From JACDAV01 sp964626755 (GTDB lineage Bacteria > Chloroflexota > Limnocylindria > Limnocylindrales > CSP1-4), in contig CAZVGO010000007.1 of the NCBI GenBank assembly GCA_964626755.1, positions 104,183-168,182 of the forward strand: 64,000 nucleotides of DNA, written 5' to 3'. The notes under the pieces are model-generated. The model was not told the origin of the DNA. It saw nothing but the letters and a program-made list of their open reading frames with translations, and ran no database searches. The translations under genes were made by a program, and so were the position numbers. The stretch's first letter is position 1. Every line of letters starts with the position of its first letter. Shown in pieces: positions 41,047-50,090 of the stretch.

Positions 41047-43740
41047 CTAGGGGTGGCGGGCGTGACCGCCCGTGCCGTGAGAGTGACCGTCGCCGTTCGA
41101 GGCATCGCCGGCCGTCAGGCGCGAGACGTCGGGGGCGGACCCGGCGGCAATGCGGGCCGCGATGTTCGGCGGCAGGACCGGCAGCAGCCGGTCGGACTCG
41201 ATCGCCCGTCCCTCGGCCATCGCCCGGTCGACCCAGTCGCGCTCCTTCCGGATGTACGTCACCTCGGTCTCCCGGTCGACGGCAGACGATGCCAGCAGGT
41301 CGATCATCGGCGACTCCCGGCTCGTGTGGGAGAGCTCCATGTCCGCCCCGTCGCGGAGGGCGTCGTACGGGCAGGCGTCGACGCAGATCCCGCACAGGAT
41401 GCAGCGGCTCTCGTCGACGTCGTACTTCTGGAGCACCCGCGGCTTCGGCATGAGCGCGCCGGTGGGACACGTCTCGGCGCACCGGCCGCACGACACGCAC
41501 GGCGTGTCGTTCAGGCTCATGTCCAGCGGGGTGGTGACGAGCGTGTCGAACCCGATCCGCATGAAGTCGTAGCAGGCCGCCCCGACGACCTCCGCGCACA
41601 CGTTGGCGCACCGGCCGCAGTCGATGCAGCGCGACGGCTCACGCAGGATGAACGCATGAGAGTCGTCCCGAATGTAGTCGTGGTTCGTCCCGGTGAAGCG
41701 GTTCTCCGTCACGCTCCGGTAGCCCGCCCCGTTGTGGTGCTGCGGCTCGAGGGTCGGCAGCGTCGTGCCGTACTCGATCCCCAGCCGGCGCAGGTCGCAG
41801 AACCCGATCGCCTCGCACGTGCACTGGAGACAGCGGGTCGACTCGGCCATTGCCTCCGCGCGGGTGTACGGCAGCTCGTACTCGACGTAGCTCTTGTTCC
41901 GGATCTCCGCCGGAAGCGCGGTCATCCGGTAGCGCGGCTCCTTGACCTCGCTCGTGAACGGGACGATCGAGAGGAACTCCGGCTGGGGCTCGGCCAGCGT
42001 CTGGCGGGTCCGGATCGCGCCCAGGTCGAGTCCCTTGAGCCAGGCGTCGGCGGCGTACGCCGCCCGGCGGCCCTCGGCGACCGCCTGGACGACCGTCGCC
42101 GAGCCGACCCGGACGTCGCCGGTCCCGAACACGCCCGGGCGGCCGGTCTCGAATGTCACAGCGTCCGCCTTGAGCCGGCCCTGCTTCGTCTTCTCGAGAC
42201 CCCGGTTGCCTGGCTGGGCGATCCAGTCGAGCTCGGGTGCCTGGCCGATCGCGAGCAGGACCCGGTCGCACGGGATCGTGAACTCCGTGCCTGGCGCGGG
42301 CTCCGGCCGGCGCCGGCCGGACTCGTCGGGTGCGCCGAGCTTCATCCGGATGAACTCGACGCCGGTCACCTTGCCCGTCGTCTCGTCGGTGATGATCCGC
42401 GTCGGGCCGGCCTGGAAGATCCCCCGGGCACCCTCCTCGAGCGCCTCGTGGACCTCGTTCGCCGCCGGCATGTCCTTCATGTCCCGGCGGTAGACGAGGG
42501 TCACTTCCTTCGCGCCCTGGCGAACCGACGTCCGCGTGCAGTCCATCGAGGTGAAGCCGCCGCCGATGACGACGACGCGGCTTCCGGCGTGGCCCTCGAC
42601 CGGGAGACCGAGCGTCGCCGTGCGCAGGTACTCGAGGCCGTCGAAGACCCCGTCGGCGTCCTCGCCCGGGATGCCCAGCTTGTTCGTCTCGTAGCAGCCG
42701 ATCGCGACGAGGACCGCGTCGTAGCCCTGGCCCTGGAGGTCGTCGAGCGAATAGTCCCGGCCGAGCCCCTGGTCGCACACCATCTTCCCGCCCAGCCTGG
42801 TCACGGACTCGTACTCGGCCTCGAGGACCTCGACCTTCGGCAGGCGGTACTGGGGGATCCCGTAGCGGAGCATTCCGCCCGGCGCCGGATCGCGCTCGAA
42901 GATCGTCACGTCGTGCCCGGCGATCAGGAGGTAGTACGCGGCCGCCATCCCGGCCGGCCCGGAGCCGATGACTGCGGCCCGGCGTCCGGTCTTCGGCTGG
43001 ACCTCGAAGGGGAGCGGCGGATCGACGCCGTCGTCGAGCATCGCCTTGATGACCTGGTCGCCGGCGTACCGGTGGCTGTCCCGGATCGCGATGGCCTCGT
43101 CGACCTCGTCGCGCCGGCAGTGCTCCTCGCACGGAGCGGGGCAGACCCGGCCAAGGACCGACGGGAAGGGGATCGTCCGCTTGAAGATGCGGGTCGATTC
43201 CCGCCAGTTCGCCTCCGCGTTCGCCTTGAGGAACCCGGGGATGTCGATGTGGCTGGGGCACTTGTTCTGGCAGGGCGGCAGGCAGTACGCGTTGTGGTCG
43301 CTGAAGATCAGCTCGAGGTTCGTCGCCCGGAGGCGGCGGACCTCCTCGGTCTGGGTCGCAACCTTCATCCCGGCCTCGGCCGCCCGCGAGCAGCTGATCG
43401 GCGGATGCTCCTCGCCCTCGACCTCGACGACGCACATCCGGCACGCCCCGAAGCCCGGCAGCTTCGGCTCGTAGCACAGGGTGGGGACCTCGATCCCGTT
43501 GTCGCGGCAGACCTCGAGGATCGTCTGGCCCTCGAAGCCCTCGACGATCCGTCCGTCGATCTCGATCCGGAACGCCGGCGTGGAGACGGGACGCTGGGGG
43601 GCCTGGGCCGTCAGCAGCCGCTCGGCGACAGTGTTCTCGAGCGGCGTGACGGTATCGAGCTTCGCGGGGGTGTCGGGCCGCGAATCGGGCCGCTCGGGCC
43701 GCTCGGGCGCGGACTCGGGTCGGACGATGAGGTCGGTCAT
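41047..43740 (-). CDS. NuoG-position chimera: [2Fe-2S] ferredoxin, GltD-like flavoprotein and polyferredoxin
   Basis: An 897-residue protein in the nuoG slot but not a normal NuoG. Residues about 54-120 form a NuoG/HoxU-type [2Fe-2S] domain (Cys89, Cys100, Cys103, Cys117). Next comes a GltD/Fer4_20 segment with CLPPCQNKC (about 153-161) and CPAPCEEHC (about 200-208). A GltD-type flavoprotein follows with FAD motif GSGPAGMAAAYY (about 259-270) and NAD(P) motif GGGFTSMDC (about 393-401) ending VTLVYRRD. Further clusters are CLQCTC (about 637), CIDCGRC (about 702), CVSCGRC (about 745) and NuoI-like CILCGICVDACP (about 776). The molybdopterin-like domain of NuoG is absent. It probably brings electrons from NAD(P)H into complex I through its own FAD. 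ATG 43740 is preferred over an upstream in-frame start at 43800 inside nuoF. Confidence 0.85.
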   Translation of the reverse strand: MTDLIVRPESAPERPERPDSRPDTPAKLDTVTPLENTVAERLLTAQAPQRPVSTPAFRIEIDGRIVEGFEGQTILEVCRDNGIEVPTLCYEPKLPGFGACRMCVVEVEGEEHPPISCSRAAEAGMKVATQTEEVRRLRATNLELIFSDHNAYCLPPCQNKCPSHIDIPGFLKANAEANWRESTRIFKRTIPFPSVLGRVCPAPCEEHCRRDEVDEAIAIRDSHRYAGDQVIKAMLDDGVDPPLPFEVQPKTGRRAAVIGSGPAGMAAAYYLLIAGHDVTIFERDPAPGGMLRYGIPQYRLPKVEVLEAEYESVTRLGGKMVCDQGLGRDYSLDDLQGQGYDAVLVAIGCYETNKLGIPGEDADGVFDGLEYLRTATLGLPVEGHAGSRVVVIGGGFTSMDCTRTSVRQGAKEVTLVYRRDMKDMPAANEVHEALEEGARGIFQAGPTRIITDETTGKVTGVEFIRMKLGAPDESGRRRPEPAPGTEFTIPCDRVLLAIGQAPELDWIAQPGNRGLEKTKQGRLKADAVTFETGRPGVFGTGDVRVGSATVVQAVAEGRRAAYAADAWLKGLDLGAIRTRQTLAEPQPEFLSIVPFTSEVKEPRYRMTALPAEIRNKSYVEYELPYTRAEAMAESTRCLQCTCEAIGFCDLRRLGIEYGTTLPTLEPQHHNGAGYRSVTENRFTGTNHDYIRDDSHAFILREPSRCIDCGRCANVCAEVVGAACYDFMRIGFDTLVTTPLDMSLNDTPCVSCGRCAETCPTGALMPKPRVLQKYDVDESRCILCGICVDACPYDALRDGADMELSHTSRESPMIDLLASSAVDRETEVTYIRKERDWVDRAMAEGRAIESDRLLPVLPPNIAARIAAGSAPDVSRLTAGDASNGDGHSHGTGGHARHP

Positions 43741-43756
43741 CTCGGGAGAGGTGGCC

Positions 43757-45106
43757 TCACTTGGCCGCCCCGGCCGGCACGGCGATCGGGCGGCAGACAC
43801 CGGCGGGGCAGGAGCTGCGCAGGAGATGGTCGTCCAGCTCGGATCGGAAGTATCGCATTCCGGTGGTCAGCGGGAGGGTCGCCAGCCGCTCGTGATCGCA
43901 CAGGCCGCTCTCGACGATGTCCGACGCGGTGTCGGTCAGGAGATCGAGGTCGGTCGGCATCGGCCGGCCCTCGACGACCCGGTCGGCGATCTCGACGAGG
44001 CGGCGCGTGCCGATCCGGCAGGGGATCGACTTGCCGCACGCTTCGGTCGCGCAGAACGAGGTCAGCAGGCGGGCGAGATCGACGATGCAGGCGCGATCGT
44101 CCGCGACGACGACCGACCCGGAGCCGACGTGCGCCCCCACCGCGCGGAGCGCGCCGAACTCGTAAGCGGTGTTGAGCAGCTCCGGCGGCAGGAGGCCGCC
44201 CGACGGTCCGCCGACGAGCACCGCCTTGAGCCGCCGGCCGCGTGCCGGCGCGCCACCGAGCGCGACGATGTCGCGGAGCGGGATCCCGAGCGGCACCTCC
44301 GCCACGCCCTGGCGTTCCGGGCCGCGGACCTGGACGAGGATCGTCCCCGGGCTCTTCCTCGTTCCGATCTTCGCGTAGGCCGCGGCGCCGTTGACGATGA
44401 TCCAGGGGACCGCGGCGAGGGTCTGGACGTTCTGGACGACCGTCGGCATCCCGAACAGGCCGCGCTCGGTCGGATACGGCGGGCGCTGCTCGGGCTGGCC
44501 GCGGCGCCCTTCGAGGGCCTTGAGCAGGACCGTCTCCTCGCCCAGCATGTAGGCACCCTGGACCGGCCGGACGCTGACCGTGACGTCGCGTCCCGAGCCG
44601 AGCAGGTCCGGCCCGAGGAAGGCCGCCTCCTCCGCCGCGCCGACGGCCGCCTCGAGACGTCGGACGAGCTCTGCGTCCTCCGCCCGGACCGCGATGAGCG
44701 CCTCCGTCGCCCCGACTGCGAAGGCGGCGATCGCGAGGCCCTCGAGGACCGCGAACGGGTCGGCCTCGAGAAGCGCCCGATCTGTGAACGCCGAGGGATC
44801 GGCCCCGTAGCCGTTCCCGACCACGTAGCGGCGCGGCGCCTCGACGGCCGCCGCCGCGCGCCATTTCTCCCCGGCAGGGAAGCCGGCCCCGCCCCGTCCG
44901 CGCAGCCTGGATGCGGTTATGGCGGAGATCGTGCCGGCCGGCCCCAGCTCGCGGACCGCCCGCTTCAGGCCATCGAACGCGCCGTCCGCGACCGCGGCGT
45001 CGAGCGCAGCCGCAGGATCGACCAGCGGGCTACCGCCGGCGTGCTTGCGCCCGCGCCGGAGGAGGACCGACGGCCAGTCCGCCGGCGTGCGAAGGAGGGT
45101 CGTCAT
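43757..45106 (-). CDS. nuoF: NuoF-like subunit with altered NADH and N3 cluster sites
   Basis: A 449-residue homologue of the FMN/NADH-binding subunit. The FMN glycine loop LRGRGGAGFPAGEKW (about 68-82) and GAYMLGEETVLLKALEGRRG are intact. The stretch that in canonical NuoF reads NADExEPG is NGYGADPS (98-105), so the Asp-Glu pair used to hold NADH is lost. The N3 [4Fe-4S] site reads CGKSIPC (357-363), with Ser360 in place of the second Cys; the distal Cys403 remains. A CPAGVC pair lies near the C-terminus. It may bind FMN but oxidise NADH poorly. ATG at 45106 lies 4 nt from the nuoI stop. Confidence 0.88.
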   Translation of the reverse strand: MTTLLRTPADWPSVLLRRGRKHAGGSPLVDPAAALDAAVADGAFDGLKRAVRELGPAGTISAITASRLRGRGGAGFPAGEKWRAAAAVEAPRRYVVGNGYGADPSAFTDRALLEADPFAVLEGLAIAAFAVGATEALIAVRAEDAELVRRLEAAVGAAEEAAFLGPDLLGSGRDVTVSVRPVQGAYMLGEETVLLKALEGRRGQPEQRPPYPTERGLFGMPTVVQNVQTLAAVPWIIVNGAAAYAKIGTRKSPGTILVQVRGPERQGVAEVPLGIPLRDIVALGGAPARGRRLKAVLVGGPSGGLLPPELLNTAYEFGALRAVGAHVGSGSVVVADDRACIVDLARLLTSFCATEACGKSIPCRIGTRRLVEIADRVVEGRPMPTDLDLLTDTASDIVESGLCDHERLATLPLTTGMRYFRSELDDHLLRSSCPAGVCRPIAVPAGAAK

Positions 45107-45110
45107 CGTC

Positions 45111-45785
45111 TCAGTGGACCTTCCGCCGGCGCGGGCGGGCGCCGCCGAGCGCCGCGTCGAGACGCGCGACGTACGCCTCCTCGCTCGGCCGGTGCCGGTC
45201 GACGGCCGCGACCTGGACGGCATCGGCCGGGCGCTCGAAGCGGAGGTGGCCGTAGTACGAGGCCGTGCCGTAGATCAAGGCGTACCACGCGCCCGTCTTG
45301 AAGCTGATCCTCTTGATCGCCGCGACCGGCAGGTAGCCGTAGGCGCCCTGGACGCCCTCGAGGATCTGGATCATCCGCTTCGGGTCGTGGTCGTGCTCGT
45401 CGAGGATCGTGTCGACCGCGACGAGGTCAATGGGCTCGAAGTGGTCGTACGCGCGGTCCGGCACCGTCCGGCCGGAGCGCCGGAGCGCCGACTCGTCGCG
45501 CCGCTCGCCGTACGTCTCCGGTGGTCCCCAGTGGACATGGAAGCGGCCCTTCGTGTCGATCCCGCCCATGTCGATGCACTCGATCGGACAGGCCTGGGCG
45601 CACTGGAAGCACGTCTCGCACTTGAGCGTGCCCCACTCGTCGTAGAGGAGCTGGAGACGCCCCCGGAACCTGGGCGCCTGATCAGGAGTCTCCTCCGGGT
45701 ACTTGATCGTTGCCTTCGGCTCGAAGAAGCGGCGGAGCGTGAGGGCCATGCCCTTCACGATGCCGAGCCCGGGGATGAAGCTCAT
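45111..45785 (-). CDS. nuoI: Fusion of one-cluster NuoI with a cysteine-free NuoE N-terminal domain
   Basis: A 224-residue protein. Residues 1-95 match NuoI (GLGIVKGMALTLRRFF, FRGRLQLLYDEWGTLKCETCFQCAQACP) but hold a single CxxCxxCxxxCP motif (Cys56, 59, 62, 66); the second is absent. Residues about 115-185 match the helical N-terminal domain of NuoE (ILEGVQGAYGYLPVAAIKRI, YGTASYYGHLRFE). The sequence then diverges before the [2Fe-2S] thioredoxin-like domain, and there is no Cys after residue 70. NuoE's N1a cluster is therefore missing. ATG at 45785 overlaps nuoH by 4 nt. Confidence 0.87.
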   Translation of the reverse strand: MSFIPGLGIVKGMALTLRRFFEPKATIKYPEETPDQAPRFRGRLQLLYDEWGTLKCETCFQCAQACPIECIDMGGIDTKGRFHVHWGPPETYGERRDESALRRSGRTVPDRAYDHFEPIDLVAVDTILDEHDHDPKRMIQILEGVQGAYGYLPVAAIKRISFKTGAWYALIYGTASYYGHLRFERPADAVQVAAVDRHRPSEEAYVARLDAALGGARPRRRKVH

Positions 45786-47131
45786 CGGCCGCCCCGCAGG
45801 GCGTCGACGACGATGACCGCCGCGGCGGTGACGAAGAGGTTGAGGAGCGACGCCGGGAGCATCCACTTCCAGGCGAAGCCCATCAGCTGGTCGATCCGGA
45901 CACGTGGCAGGGTCGCTCGCATCCACACGAAGAGGAACACGAAGGCGTACGTCTTCGCGAGGAACCAGAAGATGCCGGCCACCCAGTCAAAGCTGATGAA
46001 TGCCCAGCCGAGGACGGCCGTCACCGCGACGATGTTGAACACGACGAACCCGAGGACGAGCGCCTGCCACGATGGCATCGAGCTGCGCAGGAGCCAGAAC
46101 GGCAGCGCGAACAGGAGCGTGCCTGCGACCGGCACGAGCGCGACGACGATGAGCAGGCCGATCCCGAGCGAGCCCGGGTCGAGGGCGGACTGGATGTCCG
46201 GCATCGGGAACGGCGAGTTCCAGCCGCCGAAGAAGAGCGTCACCGTCAGGGCCGAGACGACGAACACGTTGACGAACTCGGCGAAGTAGAAGAACCCGAA
46301 CCGCATCCCCGAGTACTCGGTCGCGAAGCCGGCGACGATCTCCGAGTCCGCCTCGGTCAGGTCGAACGGCGTGCGGTTCGCCTCCGCGGTCACGGCGATG
46401 AAGAAGATCAGCGCCCCGAGCGGCTGCTGAAAGACGTACCAGTTCGTGAACCAGCCGGACTGGTTGAGGACGAGCTGGTTGAGACTCATCGTGCCGGCCA
46501 GGATGAGCACCCCCACGACCGACAGCGTCAACGGGATCTCGTAGCTGATCACTTGGGCTGCGGATCGCAGCCCGCCGAGGAGCGAGTACTTGTTGAAGCT
46601 CGACCAGCCGGCCATCAGCAGGCCGACGACGGTCAACCCGCCGATCGCGAAGAAGTAGAGCAGGCCAATGTTCATGTCCAGCCCGAACAGCCCGGGCGCG
46701 AACGGAATGACCATCAGGGTCATGACGGTGGCGAGGAAGGTCACGGCCGGGGCCAGGGTGAAGACCGGCGAGTCCGCCCCGGTCGGCGTGAAGTCTTCCT
46801 TCATCAGCATCTTCAAGCCATGGGCGACGGAGATCAGGGACCCGAACGGGCCGACCCGGTCCGGCCCGACCCGGAGATTCATCGCCGCGATGATCTTCAG
46901 TTCCATGTAGCCGACGACGAACGCCGTCGGGATCGTCATCAGGAGGATCGCCGTGACCGCCACCACGAACCGAACAATTGGCAGGTTGGCCCCGACGATG
47001 GCGAGGAGCTCGTCGGAGAACACGATCAGCAGCGCCAGCAGCACGGTGAGCAGCGCGCCGACGACGAGCAGCCCGAGCAGCACCCGCCCGGGGATCGTCA
47101 GCCGCTGCCAGGTCCGGGCCAGTGCCGTCAC
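45782..47131 (-). CDS. nuoH: NADH-quinone oxidoreductase subunit H
   Basis: A 449-residue eight-TM subunit that forms much of the quinone chamber. The conserved loops MNLRVGPDRVGPFGSL, GWSSFNKYSLLGGLRSAAQVISYEIPL (in two parts), NRTPFDLTEADSEIVAGFATEYSG (in part) and RATLPRVRIDQLM are present. The usual ERR before this motif reads ELK. Overlaps nuoD by 4 nt. Confidence 0.95.
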   Translation of the reverse strand: MTALARTWQRLTIPGRVLLGLLVVGALLTVLLALLIVFSDELLAIVGANLPIVRFVVAVTAILLMTIPTAFVVGYMELKIIAAMNLRVGPDRVGPFGSLISVAHGLKMLMKEDFTPTGADSPVFTLAPAVTFLATVMTLMVIPFAPGLFGLDMNIGLLYFFAIGGLTVVGLLMAGWSSFNKYSLLGGLRSAAQVISYEIPLTLSVVGVLILAGTMSLNQLVLNQSGWFTNWYVFQQPLGALIFFIAVTAEANRTPFDLTEADSEIVAGFATEYSGMRFGFFYFAEFVNVFVVSALTVTLFFGGWNSPFPMPDIQSALDPGSLGIGLLIVVALVPVAGTLLFALPFWLLRSSMPSWQALVLGFVVFNIVAVTAVLGWAFISFDWVAGIFWFLAKTYAFVFLFVWMRATLPRVRIDQLMGFAWKWMLPASLLNLFVTAAAVIVVDALRGGR

Positions 47132-48363
47132 TTATCGACACCACCCATGATTGGATCCAACGAAGCCATGATCGCCATCGTGTCCGCGACGAGGTTGCCC
47201 GGCGTCAGCAGGCCGACGAGCTGGAGGTGGATGAACGACGGGTCGTGGATCCGCATCCGGAACGGCTGGTCGGTCCCGTCGCTGATCGCGTACGTCGCGT
47301 ACTGGCCGCGCGGCCCCTCGATCGAGGCGTAGGCGCGGCCGGGGCGCGGCCGGAGCAGGCGGGGCAGCTTCGCCATGATCGGCCCGTCGGGCATCTGGTG
47401 GAGGCACTGGTCGATGATCCGGAGGCTCTGCTTCACCTCGTCCATCCGGAGCAGGTAGCGGGCGAGGCAGTCGCCCTCGGCCCGGGTCGGGATGTCGAAG
47501 TCGAGCTCCGGGTAGACCGAGTACGGATGGGCTCGCCGGATGTCGAACGGGACACCCGTCGCGCGGAGGTTCGGCCCGGTGGCGCACATCCGGAGGGCGG
47601 TGTCGCGGTCGAGGGTCCCCAGGCCGCGCATCCGCCGCACGAAGATCTCGTTCTCGTTCAGCAGCCCCGTGCCGGAATCGATCTGCTTCACCGCCCGGCT
47701 CATCCAGTCGCCGAGCCGGCTCATGAAGTCGTGGTTGAGGTCGCCGTTCACCCCGCCGATCCGGAAGTAGTTGAAGAGCATCCGCTGGCCGGTCAGGCTG
47801 GCGAGCATCTCGACGATCTCGTCGCGCTCGATGAAGCTCCACAGGATCGGGGTCAGCCCGCCGAGGTCGAGAGCCATCCAGCCGGCAAACAGGGCGTGGC
47901 TCGCGATCCGGTTGAGCTCCGCGGAGAGCACCCGGATGTACTCCGCGCGGCGCGGCACGTCAACGTCGAGGAGCTGCTCGAACGCGATCACCGGCGACCA
48001 CTCGCAGAAGAGTGAGCTGACGTATTCGAGCGGGTCCACCTGGCTGATGACCTGGTGGTAGTCGGCGTTCTCGCACAGCTTCTCGACTCCGCGATGGAGG
48101 TAGCCGAGGACCGGGTCGAGGTCGACGACCTTCTCGCCGTCGAGCTTGAGGACCACCCGGAGCACGCCGTGGGTCGAGGGGTGCTGGGGGCCCATGTTGA
48201 TGAACATCTCGCCGTCACCGAGCGTGTAGAACTCCGCCTCCCGCTCCGTCCTGGGCGGGTACGGCGGGATGGGCTCGTAGATCCCGCCGACCTCCTCGTC
48301 GAGGCTGATCCGCGGGTCGTCCGCGGAGGCATGGGGCGGCAGGAAGTGTCGGGCCGCCGTCAC
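47128..48363 (-). CDS. nuoD: NADH-quinone oxidoreductase subunit D
   Basis: A 411-residue 49-kDa-type subunit. The quinone-site segment MGPQHPSTHGVLR with its His, VLGYLHRGVEKL, and the C-terminal SFIHLQLVGLLTPGNLVADTMAI and ASLDPIMGGVDK are all conserved. It forms the N2-side quinone cavity with NuoB. GTG at 48363 overlaps nuoC by 4 nt. Its homologue in mitochondria is methylated by NDUFAF7, whose relative is encoded at 50480-51604. Confidence 0.97.
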   Translation of the reverse strand: MTAARHFLPPHASADDPRISLDEEVGGIYEPIPPYPPRTEREAEFYTLGDGEMFINMGPQHPSTHGVLRVVLKLDGEKVVDLDPVLGYLHRGVEKLCENADYHQVISQVDPLEYVSSLFCEWSPVIAFEQLLDVDVPRRAEYIRVLSAELNRIASHALFAGWMALDLGGLTPILWSFIERDEIVEMLASLTGQRMLFNYFRIGGVNGDLNHDFMSRLGDWMSRAVKQIDSGTGLLNENEIFVRRMRGLGTLDRDTALRMCATGPNLRATGVPFDIRRAHPYSVYPELDFDIPTRAEGDCLARYLLRMDEVKQSLRIIDQCLHQMPDGPIMAKLPRLLRPRPGRAYASIEGPRGQYATYAISDGTDQPFRMRIHDPSFIHLQLVGLLTPGNLVADTMAIMASLDPIMGGVDK

Positions 48364-48905
48364 GCACGCACCTGGCGGACCGCGCCCGGGGCCGCGTCGC
48401 GCGGCGCGTGTGATCGCTCCATGGGCCGGACGCCCCCGCCCGGCGAGCGGGCCGCGTCATCGGCGAGGAAGAAGTCCTTGCGGAGCGGGAAGCTCGTGTA
48501 GTCGGGCGGCATGTAGATCCGGCGCAGGTCGCGGTTGCCCTCGAACGTGATCCCGAACATGTCGTACGCCTCGCGCTCCATCCACTCGGCGCCCTTCCAG
48601 AGGAACGTGACCGAGGGGACGCGCGGGTCCTCGCGGGACAGGCCGTCGACGATCACCCGCAGCCAGTCAGGGCTCGTGACGCTGTACAGGTGGTACACGA
48701 CCTGCATGTGGGTGCCGGTGTCGACGCCGGCGAGGTCGGCGAGCAGCTCGAACCGCAACTCGGGGTCGTCGTGGAGCGTGCGCAGGATGTCGGCCACGTC
48801 GGCGGCCGCGATCCGGATCTCCGTCTGGTCGTGGCGCTGCCGGACGGGTCCGGTCAGCCGATCGCCGAACCGCGCCTCGAGGCGGCGCCTGAAGAGCCGG
48901 TCCAT
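48360..48905 (-). CDS. nuoC: NADH-quinone oxidoreductase subunit C
   Basis: A 181-residue 30-kDa-type subunit. It contains the signature EREAYDMFGITFEGNRDLRRI and the PLRKDF end. The C-terminal tail after residue 150 is low-complexity. Separate from nuoD rather than fused. It lies 3 nt after nuoB. Confidence 0.95.
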   Translation of the reverse strand: MDRLFRRRLEARFGDRLTGPVRQRHDQTEIRIAAADVADILRTLHDDPELRFELLADLAGVDTGTHMQVVYHLYSVTSPDWLRVIVDGLSREDPRVPSVTFLWKGAEWMEREAYDMFGITFEGNRDLRRIYMPPDYTSFPLRKDFFLADDAARSPGGGVRPMERSHAPRDAAPGAVRQVRA

Positions 48906-48908
48906 CGG

Positions 48909-49610
48909 CTAGACGCCTTCCGGGACCGTCGGCCCGATCTTCCGCTCCGGCCAGTGCCCGCGCCGGTCCTTGATCAGCTGCTGGAGCTTCATCATCCCGT
49001 AGATGAGGCCCTCCGGACGGGGCGGGCAGCCCGGCACGTATACGTCGACCGGCATGATCCGGTCGATCCCCTCGACCGTCGAGTAGCTCCGCTTGTAGCG
49101 CCCGCCTGAGCACGTGCAGTCGCCCATCGCGACGCACCATTTCGGCTCCGGCATCTGTTCCCAGAGCCGGAGGAGCGGGCCGGCCATCTTCGTGGTCAGC
49201 GTGCCGGCGACGATCAGGACATCCGCCTGGCGCGGGCTGGCCCGGAACGGGAACATGCCCCAGCGGTCCATGTCGTTCTTCGAGGTCGCGGCCGACATCA
49301 TCTCGATGGCGCAGCAGGCGAGGCCCGACAGGAGCGGCCACAGGCTGTTGGCGCGGATGAGATCGAGGACGTAGTCGGCCTTCGTCGGGATGACCTCGAG
49401 CATCCCGCTCCAGCGCGCGTCGTCGCGCCGGCCGATTCCCTCGGCCTCGACCTCGCGCAGGTGGGTGATCTCGGTCGGGCGCCCGCCGCCGTAGGCCGCC
49501 GGGTCGGTCGCCTGCCAGAGCGTGTTCGGGACGACGACCGCCTCGACCACGGCGTCGTCCTCGCGGGTGACGAGCGCGGACGGCTCGTTGCCGGGCTGGT
49601 CCGAGGCCAT
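48909..49610 (-). CDS. nuoB: NADH-quinone oxidoreductase subunit B
   Basis: A 233-residue subunit carrying cluster N2, the last electron carrier before quinone. All four cysteine ligands are visible in GLACCAIEMM, MGDCTCSGGRY and VPGCPPRPEGL. The N-terminal about 70 residues are a longer, variable extension. ATG at 49610 is used, 11 nt after nuoA. Confidence 0.95.
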   Translation of the reverse strand: MASDQPGNEPSALVTREDDAVVEAVVVPNTLWQATDPAAYGGGRPTEITHLREVEAEGIGRRDDARWSGMLEVIPTKADYVLDLIRANSLWPLLSGLACCAIEMMSAATSKNDMDRWGMFPFRASPRQADVLIVAGTLTTKMAGPLLRLWEQMPEPKWCVAMGDCTCSGGRYKRSYSTVEGIDRIMPVDVYVPGCPPRPEGLIYGMMKLQQLIKDRRGHWPERKIGPTVPEGV

Positions 49611-49621
49611 CGGGGTGGGCT

Positions 49622-49987
49622 TCAGCGCCACGTCAAGACGCCCTTCCGCCACGCGTAGGCGAGCCCGAGGAGAAGGACGCCGACGAAGATCAGCATGCTG
49701 ACGAACAGGCCCACCGGGTCGAGGTTCGGGCTGCGGAAGACGATTGCCCAGAGGTAGATGAAGATCACCTCGATGTCGAACGCCACGAACAGCAGCGCAT
49801 AGATGTAGAAGGAGAGCCCGAACCGACCGTGGGTGTCGCCGTACGTGTCGATCCCGGACTCGTACGGGAGGCCCTTGTGCTGGTCGCCCCTCGTCCGGTG
49901 GGAGATGAGCCATGCCGCGCCGATCGTCAGGAAGACGAACGACACTCCGGCGAAGGCGAACCCCACCACGTACAAGAGGCCAGTCAA
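49622..49987 (-). CDS. nuoA: NADH-quinone oxidoreductase subunit A
   Basis: A 121-residue three-TM subunit with PYESGIDTYGDTHGRFGLSFY and FDIEVIFIYLWAI, the two conserved blocks. TTG at 49987, preceded by AGGA, gives the usual length; the longer in-frame extension upstream is not membrane-like and crosses a non-coding region. First gene of the 13-gene operon. Confidence 0.92.
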   Translation of the reverse strand: MTGLLYVVGFAFAGVSFVFLTIGAAWLISHRTRGDQHKGLPYESGIDTYGDTHGRFGLSFYIYALLFVAFDIEVIFIYLWAIVFRSPNLDPVGLFVSMLIFVGVLLLGLAYAWRKGVLTWR

Positions 49988-50090
49988 GCGATCCTCGCTC
50001 CGTGCGCGAGCGCACGCTGAATTGCTGTTCGTCGAGAAACCCGAGCGCGGCGTAATCGCAGGGGCGCCGGGCGAGCACTCCCCGAGCGGC

